DNA from: an uncultured Prevotella sp.
GTDB lineage: Bacteria > Bacteroidota > Bacteroidia > Bacteroidales > Bacteroidaceae
Direction: 5' to 3'
DNA length: 20,969 nt
NCBI GenBank assembly: GCA_900543975.1
Contig: UQTI01000054.1
Span: 1 to 20,969 of the forward strand
Made by a program: the position numbers and the translations under genes. Position 1 is the first letter of the stretch; the number at the start of each line of letters is the position of its first letter. Under the pieces are notes generated by a model. That model was not told where the DNA came from. It was given only the letters and a program-made list of their open reading frames with translations, and did not search any database. Of the stretch, positions 1 to 6,339 are shown piece by piece.

Positions 1-117
1 TCTTGTACTACTTCTCTGTTTTATGTAAATCTTTTTCAAAGAACTCTTTCTTTATCGCTCCCTTCTCGAACACTCTCTATCGGCGTTAGCTTCAAGTGTC
101 GTTCGTTCTCGAAAGCG
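1..117 (-). other. Probable 5' leader of a ribosomal RNA operon (partial)
   Basis: Read on the minus strand, this stretch follows directly from a well-formed promoter and has no open reading frame of note. Near the window edge it reads GTTCTTTGAAAAAGATTTAC followed by a segment ending in AGTAGTACAAGA. From memory this resembles the leader just before 16S rRNA in Bacteroidales, including the boxA-like TTCTTTGA. Partly complementary blocks at about 67-74 and 99-109 could form a stem. The rRNA gene itself would lie to the left of position 1 and is not visible, so the assignment is an inference from leader sequence and promoter quality. A leader of another stable RNA remains possible. Confidence 0.5.
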
Positions 118-121
118 GATG

Positions 122-153
122 CAAAGGTATAGCTTTTTGGCTTACGAACCAAA
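122..153 (-). promoter_or_regulatory. Leftward Bacteroidales promoter with both boxes
   Basis: On the minus strand the -7 box TACCTTTG occupies 129-122 and a TTTG -33 box occupies 153-150, separated by exactly 20 nt, which is the expected spacing. An AT-rich block follows upstream (154-200), as at strong stable-RNA promoters. This is the best-matching promoter in the window. It would start transcription near position 115, heading out of the left edge. Confidence 0.7.
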
Positions 154-373
154 TCTTTTCGCAAAAAAGTTGCTTAAAAACATATTATTTTAACACTCAT
201 TCACAATTACAGGGCCGTTTCAACGCAATTTACCTTATATAAAATGCGCATGCGGGCGCGTAGGTGTGTGCGTGCACATGCACACAGATTACATGTATGG
301 CAGGTGACGCGGTGCATGGAACACGAATCTTATTTTTTGAACACGAATTTTATTTTTTTTGAACACGAATTAA

Positions 374-476
374 ACGAATTAAACGAATCTTGATGCTTGA
401 GGAACATAAACCTCACACGAATTAAACGAATCTTGGTGCTTGAGGAATATAAACCTCGCACGAATTAAACGAATCG
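374..476. repeat. 43-bp tandem repeat, 2.4 copies
   Basis: Units start at 374, 417 and 460. Each opens with ACGAATTAAACGAATC, and the two full copies continue through a TGAGG...CCTC mini-stem (398-402 with 411-415 in the first). The copies differ at only a few positions (for example TTGATGC versus TTGGTGC). Related pieces (GAACACGAAT) occur just upstream at 319-370, so this is the best-preserved part of a wider degenerate repeat patch. Confidence 0.85.
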
Positions 477-519
477 TTATGAACGGCACTGGCTCACGGA
501 ACTGATCGAAATGGTCTCA

Positions 520-546
520 CACGGATCTCACAGATCTCACGGATTT
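520..546. repeat. 9-bp tandem repeat, 3 copies
   Basis: The sequence reads CACGGATCT, CACAGATCT, CACGGATTT in direct succession. Such CAC(A/G)GAT repeats are, from memory, common in spacers of Bacteroidales genomes. No function is visible. Confidence 0.75.
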
Positions 547-786
547 TTTAATGCAAGGGAGGATTGACGGGATGAAAAGAATATTTAGAAACCGAACTTT
601 TTCGTGGAAAACCGGTGGAATTTTTATGCGCAAAAATGAATATTTATGCAAAACAAAAGGAGGAAATGAATAAATATCCAAAACAACGATTGTAAGCAAA
701 ATAAAGGGTTTTGCTTTCTATTTTCAAAAACAAGCGGGGTTTTATTTACTATTTTTGTTAACAACTCTTAAAATAGGGGTGGTTTT

Positions 787-896
787 GTCAAAGGGCCTCT
801 TTGAGGCTGTCAAAGGGCCTTAATGAGCTCGTCAAAGAGCCTCTTTGAGGACGTCAAATGGGCACTTTCAAATCGTAAGTTGGGCCCTTTTAAAAC
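787..896. repeat. 22-bp tandem repeat, 5 copies
   Basis: Units start at 787, 809, 831, 853 and 875, with an exact 22-nt period. The first four begin GTCAAA; the fifth begins GTAAGT and is more diverged. Units 1 and 3 are themselves imperfect palindromes (CAAAG...CTTTG around GGCCT or AGCCT). There is no variable spacer between units, so it is not a CRISPR array. The array ends at a CGGCTCT/AGAGCCG hairpin (896-902 with 908-914). Confidence 0.85.
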
Positions 897-1071
897 GGCT
901 CTAAAAAAGAGCCGAAAATTGCATAAATATGCAAAAAGAGGGGGCTGAGTTTTTTCTCATTTTCTTGAGAGAAAAAGACGGATAAAAGAAAATAAATTGC
1001 GAACTTTGCAAGACGAATATCAAGATGTTCGAATTAGAAAAATAGAGATAAAAATGTGAGAAAAGAGAGAT

Positions 1072-2034
1072 ATGAGATATGCAATTATTGGAACAGGAGC
1101 TATAGGCGCTTACTATGGCGGTTTGCTTGCAAAAGCAGGCAAGGAGGTGCATTTTCTGCTGCGCAGCGATTATGAGCATGTGAAAGCGAACGGCTTACAG
1201 GTCAATTCGTGCGACGGCAACTACCACCTTAATAATATAAGGGCATACAGGTCTACTGAAGAGATGCCTGTGTGTGACGTGGTCATTGTTGCGATGAAAA
1301 CGACATCGAACGCCAAGCTGCCAGAGATGCTGCGCCCAATTGTGAACGACCACTCGCTGATATTGCTGATTCAAAACGGCATTGGTATGGAGGAAGATCT
1401 GTGCAAAGCAATGCCTGAAGCACAGATCATGGGAGGCGTAGCTTACATCTGCACTCTGAAGACAGCACCAGGCTGCATCACGCACATGAGCAACGGCTTG
1501 TTGCTTGTAGGCAACTATTCTTGCAAAGACCAGGAGCGTTTGGCGTTGATGATGAGCGAGTTTGCAGAAAGCAAGATAAAAAGCAAGGAGATGGAGTTTT
1601 ATGAGATGCGGTGGAAGAAGGCCGTCTGGAACATGCCCTTTAACGGCATGACAGCAGCCACAGGAGCACGCACCGCTGGCGACCTGCTGCGTCGTGAGCC
1701 AATGGAGAAGACCATAAGAAAGATGATGACGGAGGTGATCAACGCAGCAAAGGCTTGCGGTGCAAGAAACGTGGACGAGGACTATGCCGAACAGATGATG
1801 ACGATGACACGCAACATGCCTGCCTTTGCATCGAGCATGAAATTCGACTTTGACCACCACAAAGCTCTGGAGCTGCATTATCTATACCAACGCCCCATCA
1901 TGGAAGCTGAGCGACACGGTTGTCCAATGCCTCTTTTGACGATGCTCGCTGCACAACTCGACTTTATGAACGAACAAAACATTGGCGTTGAAAACACGAA
2001 AGAAAAAAAGATTCAAGAAAAGAAGACTTCATAG
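1072..2034 (+). CDS. panE: 2-dehydropantoate 2-reductase (ketopantoate reductase)
   Basis: This 320-residue protein belongs to the PanE/ApbA family, which reduces 2-dehydropantoate to pantoate with NADPH in the cytoplasm for pantothenate and coenzyme A synthesis. The N-terminal Rossmann motif IIGTGAIGAYYG (residues 5-16) has the GxGxxG pattern. K76 in VAMKT and QNGIG (101-105) match the cofactor-binding segments. WKKAVWNMPFN (181-191) carries the family's catalytic lysine and asparagines, and SSM (254-256) with E267 matches the C-terminal substrate-binding helix. Length is close to the family norm, with an extra Lys/Glu-rich tail (about 306-320). The ATG follows an A/G-rich stretch. It stands alone, with repeats on both sides. 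Family members also include paralogues of uncertain substrate, so panE is likely but not proven. Confidence 0.85.
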   Translation: MRYAIIGTGAIGAYYGGLLAKAGKEVHFLLRSDYEHVKANGLQVNSCDGNYHLNNIRAYRSTEEMPVCDVVIVAMKTTSNAKLPEMLRPIVNDHSLILLIQNGIGMEEDLCKAMPEAQIMGGVAYICTLKTAPGCITHMSNGLLLVGNYSCKDQERLALMMSEFAESKIKSKEMEFYEMRWKKAVWNMPFNGMTAATGARTAGDLLRREPMEKTIRKMMTEVINAAKACGARNVDEDYAEQMMTMTRNMPAFASSMKFDFDHHKALELHYLYQRPIMEAERHGCPMPLLTMLAAQLDFMNEQNIGVENTKEKKIQEKKTS

Positions 2035-2035
2035 A

Positions 2036-2090
2036 CGGGTGACATTAGGTGACATTAGGTGACATTAGAAAAAGCCTCTAATGTCACCCG
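2036..2090 (+). repeat. Three 10-bp direct repeats facing one inverted copy (variable-register hairpin)
   Basis: Immediately after the panE stop, GGTGACATTA occurs three times (2038-2047, 2048-2057, 2058-2067), followed by one inverted copy inside 2077-2090. The inverted arm TAATGTCACCCG (2079-2090) pairs perfectly over 12 bp with the first copy (2036-2047). A 12-bp perfect stem also forms with the third copy (2058-2069 with 2077-2088). A fourth direct copy lies at 2124-2133. No T-run follows, so it is not a typical terminator. Confidence 0.85.
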
Positions 2091-2185
2091 TAAATATCTG
2101 ATTGTCAGATAGCTATCTTGCGTGGTGACATTAGTGATATTATTTTGAAGAAAAAAAAATTCATATAAGAGATAAGAAAAGAAAG

Positions 2186-2235
2186 AAACCAAAAGGGCTG
2201 AATTCGATAAATAACGAATTCAGCCCTTTTGGTTT
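2186..2235. terminator. Bidirectional terminator-like hairpin with a perfect 21-bp stem
   Basis: The left arm 2186-2206 and right arm 2215-2235 are perfectly complementary over 21 bp, with an 8-nt AT loop. The arms start with AAACCAAAA and end with TTTTGGTTT, giving U-rich 3' sides on both strands. It sits between the convergent panE-like and M6 peptidase genes and could end both transcripts. Confidence 0.8.
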
Positions 2236-2298
2236 ATCTATATCTAAAGGCTATAACCTGTAGCGTTTATCTATATTTTAAGGCTATAGCCTGTAACG
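2233..2298. repeat. 33-bp tandem repeat, 2 copies
   Basis: Two adjacent 33-nt copies (2233-2265, 2266-2298) begin TTTATCTATAT and share GGCTATA.CCTGTA.CG; about five positions differ. The second contains the palindrome GGCTATAGCC (2282-2291). They lie 40 nt beyond the stop codon of the leftward M6 peptidase gene, on the distal side of which the terminator hairpin begins. Confidence 0.85.
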
Positions 2299-2337
2299 TT
2301 GCTGTTGTTTAAATGTTGAAGCGTTATGGTGTTATTG

Positions 2338-4167
2338 CTATTGCTTCACGACCTTTTTTCCACCTATTATATATAGGCCCTTCGGGAGAACCGAGAGGTC
2401 GGTGCCGAGGCAGATGCCATCGATGGAGAAGATGCGGTTGTCGGTAGATAAGGGAGCATCGGTAACAACGTTTTGGAGACCAGACGTTGTGACGTCAGCA
2501 ACAAAGCGGAAGCTCACCTCATGAGTAGACTCTGTGTCCTCCACGATGTCGTAAAGTCCCATTTTGTTGTCCTTAGGAGCATCACGCCAAGCAAAGTTGG
2601 GCAGGTTCTGCGTTGCGAGAAGCGTCGTGACCTTCTGCGTTCCGGGGAACGGGTCGGCAGCCATACTGCTCTTATAAGCAGCCTGACGTTCAGAATTGGA
2701 GCCCGTGGTGTTATTGATGTTGAGCAAGCAACCGTCGGCAGGGACAATAGTGAAGCCCGGATCGCCGACAATGTTGTTTATCGGCGTGTTATACTGCATG
2801 TCGCTTATGCGCATGCTAACACGATAAGCGATGAGACCGTGACCGGGAAGTTTAGAGTTCCATCCTGTGTTTTGTATGTTTTCAAACACGAAATAGTCGG
2901 ACACACGACCAGCCGCCAACGTGTTGGGATTGTAGTAGACATGTCCGCGGCCACCCTTGTCGGCAGTGGTCAGCGAGTAGGTCTTGCCATCCTCCATCTC
3001 CACATAATCGCTCCACCCCATGTGCTTGCGCTCAAAGGCGGTGTAAGCGACAGGATAATAACCGTTTGACACGTTCTCGCCGCCATCCATAAGACTCCAG
3101 TATTCGAGTTCCTGGTTGTCCTTCTCATTGGCAGGCGAGGTTGTGGAATAGAAATCGGGGAGACCCATGGCGTGGGACATCTCATGACAGAACACCCCCA
3201 CTCCGTTGATTCGCGGCTTAGAATAGAATCCGTTTCCAGTGAGAAGCGACTCGTTGGCGTTTAGCTCGCTGATGAGCATTGCACTTTTCACACTTTTTTC
3301 GTTGTAAGAACCAAAATCCTGCAACGAGGTCTTTGCCCACAACGTGTTCGGTTCGGCACCGTTGTTCTCACCGTAGCCAGCAAACATAATGGCCACGAGA
3401 TCCACGCAACCGTTTGCGTCGCTGTCAAACTCGTCAGCATCAAACGGTTGCAGAGCCGAAGCAGCGGCACAAGCATCCTTAACAAACTGACAGTAGTTCT
3501 GGTCTTTATAAGAGCCGTTAGCGCCATAATATTTCATTGACTGAGGCACCGTGACGGGACCTACAATCTTAAAGTTAGGTGTAAACTGGCCGTCGCTGAC
3601 CTCGCTGAAATATTTCTTCACGCTACCATAATTGCGGCTCTCACCGTTGCCAAGCTCTTTCTGCTCATCACCATTGAAATATTGGTTGAAAGAAGCTACA
3701 GGGTCAGGCAGCGAAAACTTCTTGTCGTTGAATTGTGCGAGGATGACCAAAACCGTCGGCGAGCCTTTGTGGGGGAAATAGTTGTAGCCGGCACGCGCCG
3801 ACTGCTGCACGCGCATGGCCTCTCTACGCGCCAGGGCTGCCGGCGACTTAAAGACGTCAAGGTTCTGTGCCGCCACGAGCGAAGCCTCCTTTGCCGAGCG
3901 CTGCTTCACGTTGTGAGCGAGCTGTGCCGTTGCGGCTATAGAGCCATCGTTGCCTATTTGAGCAACGAAGAACTGACCGTCGATTCTTGCCAGAACCGCT
4001 CCATCGAGGGTGCTGTACCAGTGGAAATGTTCGTCACCATGAAGGACGACCGTGAGCTCTGTGCCGTCAGACTGTTTAACCGTGAACGGCTCCGAGTTGG
4101 CTTTTGAGGCGAACATTGGCATCGCCATGAACAGGGTTGCAAAGACGGAAAGTAAAAATTTCTTCAT
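2338..4167 (-). CDS. Secreted M6-family zinc metalloprotease
   Basis: This 609-residue protein has an N-terminal signal peptide (MKKFLLSVFATLFMAMPMFA). The zinc site HEMSHAMGLPD (H328, E329, H332, third ligand D338) fits the HExxHxxGxxD pattern of metzincin-like M6 peptidases, the immune inhibitor A-like group. A propeptide-like region spans about 25-125 and the catalytic domain about 135-410. A further beta-rich region leads to a C-terminal tail (about 577-609: IFSIDGICLG...LPKGLYIIGG...VVKQ). That tail matches a short motif often seen on secreted Prevotella and Bacteroides proteins and possibly tied to type IX secretion. The likely role is extracellular or surface proteolysis; substrates cannot be told from sequence. 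I saw no clear promoter in the 134 nt upstream, so it may be read from the genes before it. Confidence 0.85.
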   Translation of the reverse strand: MKKFLLSVFATLFMAMPMFASKANSEPFTVKQSDGTELTVVLHGDEHFHWYSTLDGAVLARIDGQFFVAQIGNDGSIAATAQLAHNVKQRSAKEASLVAAQNLDVFKSPAALARREAMRVQQSARAGYNYFPHKGSPTVLVILAQFNDKKFSLPDPVASFNQYFNGDEQKELGNGESRNYGSVKKYFSEVSDGQFTPNFKIVGPVTVPQSMKYYGANGSYKDQNYCQFVKDACAAASALQPFDADEFDSDANGCVDLVAIMFAGYGENNGAEPNTLWAKTSLQDFGSYNEKSVKSAMLISELNANESLLTGNGFYSKPRINGVGVFCHEMSHAMGLPDFYSTTSPANEKDNQELEYWSLMDGGENVSNGYYPVAYTAFERKHMGWSDYVEMEDGKTYSLTTADKGGRGHVYYNPNTLAAGRVSDYFVFENIQNTGWNSKLPGHGLIAYRVSMRISDMQYNTPINNIVGDPGFTIVPADGCLLNINNTTGSNSERQAAYKSSMAADPFPGTQKVTTLLATQNLPNFAWRDAPKDNKMGLYDIVEDTESTHEVSFRFVADVTTSGLQNVVTDAPLSTDNRIFSIDGICLGTDLSVLPKGLYIIGGKKVVKQ

Positions 4168-4265
4168 ATTTTGGAATCGTTTTTTATTTATTATGATGTA
4201 AGTAACGGTTTTGAATGCTCTTTACCAGAGCTTTACGTCATTAAGAGCAATTGATTGTTGTTATT

Positions 4266-4319
4266 TCACGTTTTGTTAATGCGTCACGTTTTGTTGTTGC
4301 GTCACGTTTTGTTGTTGCG
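4266..4319. repeat. 18-bp tandem repeat, 3 copies, each carrying a stop codon
   Basis: Units at 4266-4283, 4284-4301 and 4302-4319 read TCACGTTTTGTTGTTGCG on the plus strand; the last two are identical and the first differs at two bases. On the minus strand each unit encodes R-N/I-N-K-T-stop in one frame. The unit at 4302-4319 is the C-terminus and stop of the EFR1-type gene, and the other two lie just beyond it. Confidence 0.9.
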
Positions 4320-5084
4320 TCCGAAGAAATATTGTCCTTTGTTTTTTGTGCGCGATCCAAACTCGATAGCGTGCGTGGGACAATGGTGGAAGCAGTTGAA
4401 ACAGGTAAGACAATGGCCGTTGTGCAACCACTCTGGCGTCAGGCCCTTGCCGCCCTTAATGTCGTTCACGGGACATACATCAGCACACTTGCCACACTTT
4501 ATGCAGCGGTCTTCGACGACATGAAACGGTTTGTCTGTGACGAGGCGGTTAACAAAGAACGAGCCTATAAGCCTACTGTTTATTCGTGGCCAGCGCCCTC
4601 TGTCGGGCTTCGACCTGAACGGTCGGCAATGCATGATGTCATCGATCATGCGGTTAAGCCTTATCTGCGATGTCTCAATTTTTTCAGCCTCACGTTCAGG
4701 CGTGTCCACATCCATGAAGGGCAGACCCACATAAGATTCGGGCATGAGCAACGAAGAACCCGCATCAAGGTTTATGCCTCGTGCCTTGAGGTCAGAAGCA
4801 AAGATGTCGAGCGTCTCACCTATGGTGTCGCCCGCTGTGCAGAGAGCATAAACGAAATGGCCCTGAAGATTGTTGACCTTCAGTCGGCTGATAAACTGTC
4901 TAACGATAAGCGGCGGGCGCCATCCATGCACAGGAAAACAAAAGCCCAGCCGCTCACCTTCTTCGAGAGAGATCTCTACATCGGTGTCGGCTGTGGTCAT
5001 GAGTTGCATGCGGTCGCGCGTGGTGGCCATAATCTGTTCAGCAGCCCATTTTGTGTTGCCTGTTGCGGAAAAATAAAATATCAT
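4302..5084 (-). CDS. EFR1-type flavodoxin/ferredoxin fusion protein
   Basis: The 260-residue protein combines an N-terminal flavodoxin-like domain, with the phosphate-binding loop SATGNT at residues 6-11, and a C-terminal double [4Fe-4S] ferredoxin domain. The clusters use C194, C197, C200 and C204 (CIKCGKCADVCP) and C225, C228, C231 and C235 (CLTCFNCFHHCP). This is the layout of the EFR1 family, small cytoplasmic electron-transfer proteins common in anaerobes; partners are generally unknown. The ATG lies 9 nt past the stop of the permease gene upstream, suggesting co-transcription, but a TAACTTTG box overlaps that junction. The end of the gene sits in an 18-bp tandem repeat that repeats the stop codon. 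The fold assignment is firm; the role beside an export operon is unknown. Confidence 0.85.
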   Translation of the reverse strand: MIFYFSATGNTKWAAEQIMATTRDRMQLMTTADTDVEISLEEGERLGFCFPVHGWRPPLIVRQFISRLKVNNLQGHFVYALCTAGDTIGETLDIFASDLKARGINLDAGSSLLMPESYVGLPFMDVDTPEREAEKIETSQIRLNRMIDDIMHCRPFRSKPDRGRWPRINSRLIGSFFVNRLVTDKPFHVVEDRCIKCGKCADVCPVNDIKGGKGLTPEWLHNGHCLTCFNCFHHCPTHAIEFGSRTKNKGQYFFGRNNKT

Positions 5085-5088
5085 GCCG

Positions 5089-5096
5089 CAAAGTTA
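5089..5096 (-). promoter_or_regulatory. Possible internal -7 box overlapping the permease stop codon
   Basis: On the minus strand TAACTTTG (5096-5089) fits TAnnTTTG, and its first three bases are the TAA stop of the upstream permease. The next ATG is only 4 nt away (5084), so a transcript started here would be leaderless or nearly so. The -33 region shows only CTTG at 16-nt spacing, so the match could be chance. Confidence 0.35.
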
Positions 5097-6287
5097 ATAA
5101 TATTTTTTCTTACAAGCACGATGAAGGAGCCACAAAGCGAGCAAAAAATAGACTAAAGCCTGTATCCAGAGCATGCGACACTCGTAAACGATGTCGGAAA
5201 TGAGCGCACCCATGGTGTTTAGCTTCACAAAGCCCTGAATGCCAAACGTTGACGGGAAGAGACATGCGAAGGCACGCCAGAACGACGGAATGTTGCTCTG
5301 CGGCCATGACACGCCGCTCAAGAACAGCAGACCCACCGACGTGAACACCACCACCAACATTACATCCTCGCGTTGCGGTATGAGCATGCCTATGGTCATG
5401 GCAAAGAAGATGCACGCCAAGAGGTAAGGCAAGACAAAAAGCACGAGGTCGGCGGGATGGAGCAGCTGCACGAAATGGAACATCTTGGGTATTGCCAGCA
5501 AGACGTAAGCCGTGACCGCAGCATAGATAAGCAACATGCAGAGCGTGCGACCCGTGATGATGCGAAGCATGGGCAAGCGGCGTTTGAGAATGGGCAGCGT
5601 GGAGGTTGTTATGAAGAAGCCACGCTCACGACGCGAGCCATAGAGCAAGCCTGTGCCGAGGAGCAACGTCTGCTGGATGATGAGCATGAGCACGCCGGGC
5701 AAGATGAAGTTGCCGTAACCGCCCGTTGAGTTGAACATCGCCACCTCTTCATAGTTGAGCGGTTGCGTTGTTATGCTGTTCTCGTGGTCTGTATAGCCTG
5801 GTGCCAGCGCCACCTGAAGGTTTGCGTTCATAAGCGACGACACCGATGTGGCAGCTGTTAAGATGGCCTTATAAGCAAGCATCAGGCTCATGTCGCAATA
5901 GACGCTGACCGTTGCCGACTCCATGCGGTTGAGCCTCTTTGACAAGTCTTCAGGCAGATAAACGATGCCGTTGACCTCCTGTTTTGCCACCAGTCGTCGC
6001 GCCTCCTCTATGCTGTTACAGAAATAAGCCACCTTCACGTCGGGCGATGCGTCGTAACGCCGCACGAACTCGCGGCTCTGCGCCGAATGGGATGCGTCGA
6101 CCACCGCCACAGGCACCTCACGCACCACCTCGTTGTTGTATATCCACGAATAGAGAATGGGATAGAACAAGGGGACGATCAGCATGAAAAGCGCCACTCC
6201 CTCGTCGCGCACGATTGTGCGCGCCTCCGAGTAGAACGAGCAGAAGATGTCGCTTAAAAACTGTTTTATTTTGTCAAACATGTTCAT
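5094..6287 (-). CDS. ABC-2 type transporter permease (YhhJ/YbhS/YbhR-like), second of pair
   Basis: This 397-residue inner-membrane protein has one N-terminal membrane segment (about 31-50, FMLIVPLFYPILYSW), a large extracytoplasmic domain (about 55-200) opening with VPVAVVDAS, and five or so hydrophobic segments in the C-terminal half. This is the ABC2_membrane_3 layout of multidrug or large-substrate exporters that work with HlyD-type adaptors. It follows a paralogous permease with a 52-nt gap and ends 9 nt before the EFR1-type gene. Two such permeases probably form a heterodimeric channel. No ATP-binding protein is encoded next to them. Substrate unknown. Confidence 0.85.
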   Translation of the reverse strand: MNMFDKIKQFLSDIFCSFYSEARTIVRDEGVALFMLIVPLFYPILYSWIYNNEVVREVPVAVVDASHSAQSREFVRRYDASPDVKVAYFCNSIEEARRLVAKQEVNGIVYLPEDLSKRLNRMESATVSVYCDMSLMLAYKAILTAATSVSSLMNANLQVALAPGYTDHENSITTQPLNYEEVAMFNSTGGYGNFILPGVLMLIIQQTLLLGTGLLYGSRRERGFFITTSTLPILKRRLPMLRIITGRTLCMLLIYAAVTAYVLLAIPKMFHFVQLLHPADLVLFVLPYLLACIFFAMTIGMLIPQREDVMLVVVFTSVGLLFLSGVSWPQSNIPSFWRAFACLFPSTFGIQGFVKLNTMGALISDIVYECRMLWIQALVYFLLALWLLHRACKKKYY

Positions 6288-6339
6288 TATATTCAGAAAA
6301 TATCCTTTTTACAATAAGATGCCTTGCCGACGAGACGTC

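Larger units (their letters stand above)
154..1071. other. Long gene-free region with several repeat blocks
   Basis: About 920 nt lie between the leftward promoter and the panE-like gene. Reading frames here are short and low in complexity, and I could not support any as a gene. The region holds an alternating purine-pyrimidine tract (244-286), a 43-bp tandem repeat (374-476), a 9-bp triple repeat (520-546), a 22-bp fivefold repeat (787-896) and a 7-bp-stem hairpin (896-914). The remainder (about 547-786 and 915-1071) is AT-rich with no recognisable element. GAACTTTG at 1001-1008 is one base off a -7 box and could serve panE. Confidence 0.6.

Noticed and set aside
517..699. 60-codon frame on the minus strand in the long spacer
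   Set aside because: It ends in the 9-bp repeat (SVRSVRSV), is AT-driven and has no recognisable feature.
787..896. CRISPR array
   Set aside because: The 22-bp units abut directly with no variable spacers, and no cas genes are in the window.
901..1179. 92-codon frame on the minus strand overlapping the panE start
   Set aside because: Low-complexity, F/S-rich, overlaps the panE Rossmann motif and has no promoter or family match.
4217..4231. Hairpin GCTCT/AGAGC upstream of the M6 peptidase gene
   Set aside because: Five base pairs only and no following T-run or conserved context; likely chance.
4251..5156. Open frame of 301 codons opposite the EFR1-type gene
   Set aside because: Its start is made of the 18-bp repeat and the rest is antisense to well-conserved cysteine motifs, so it is not a gene.
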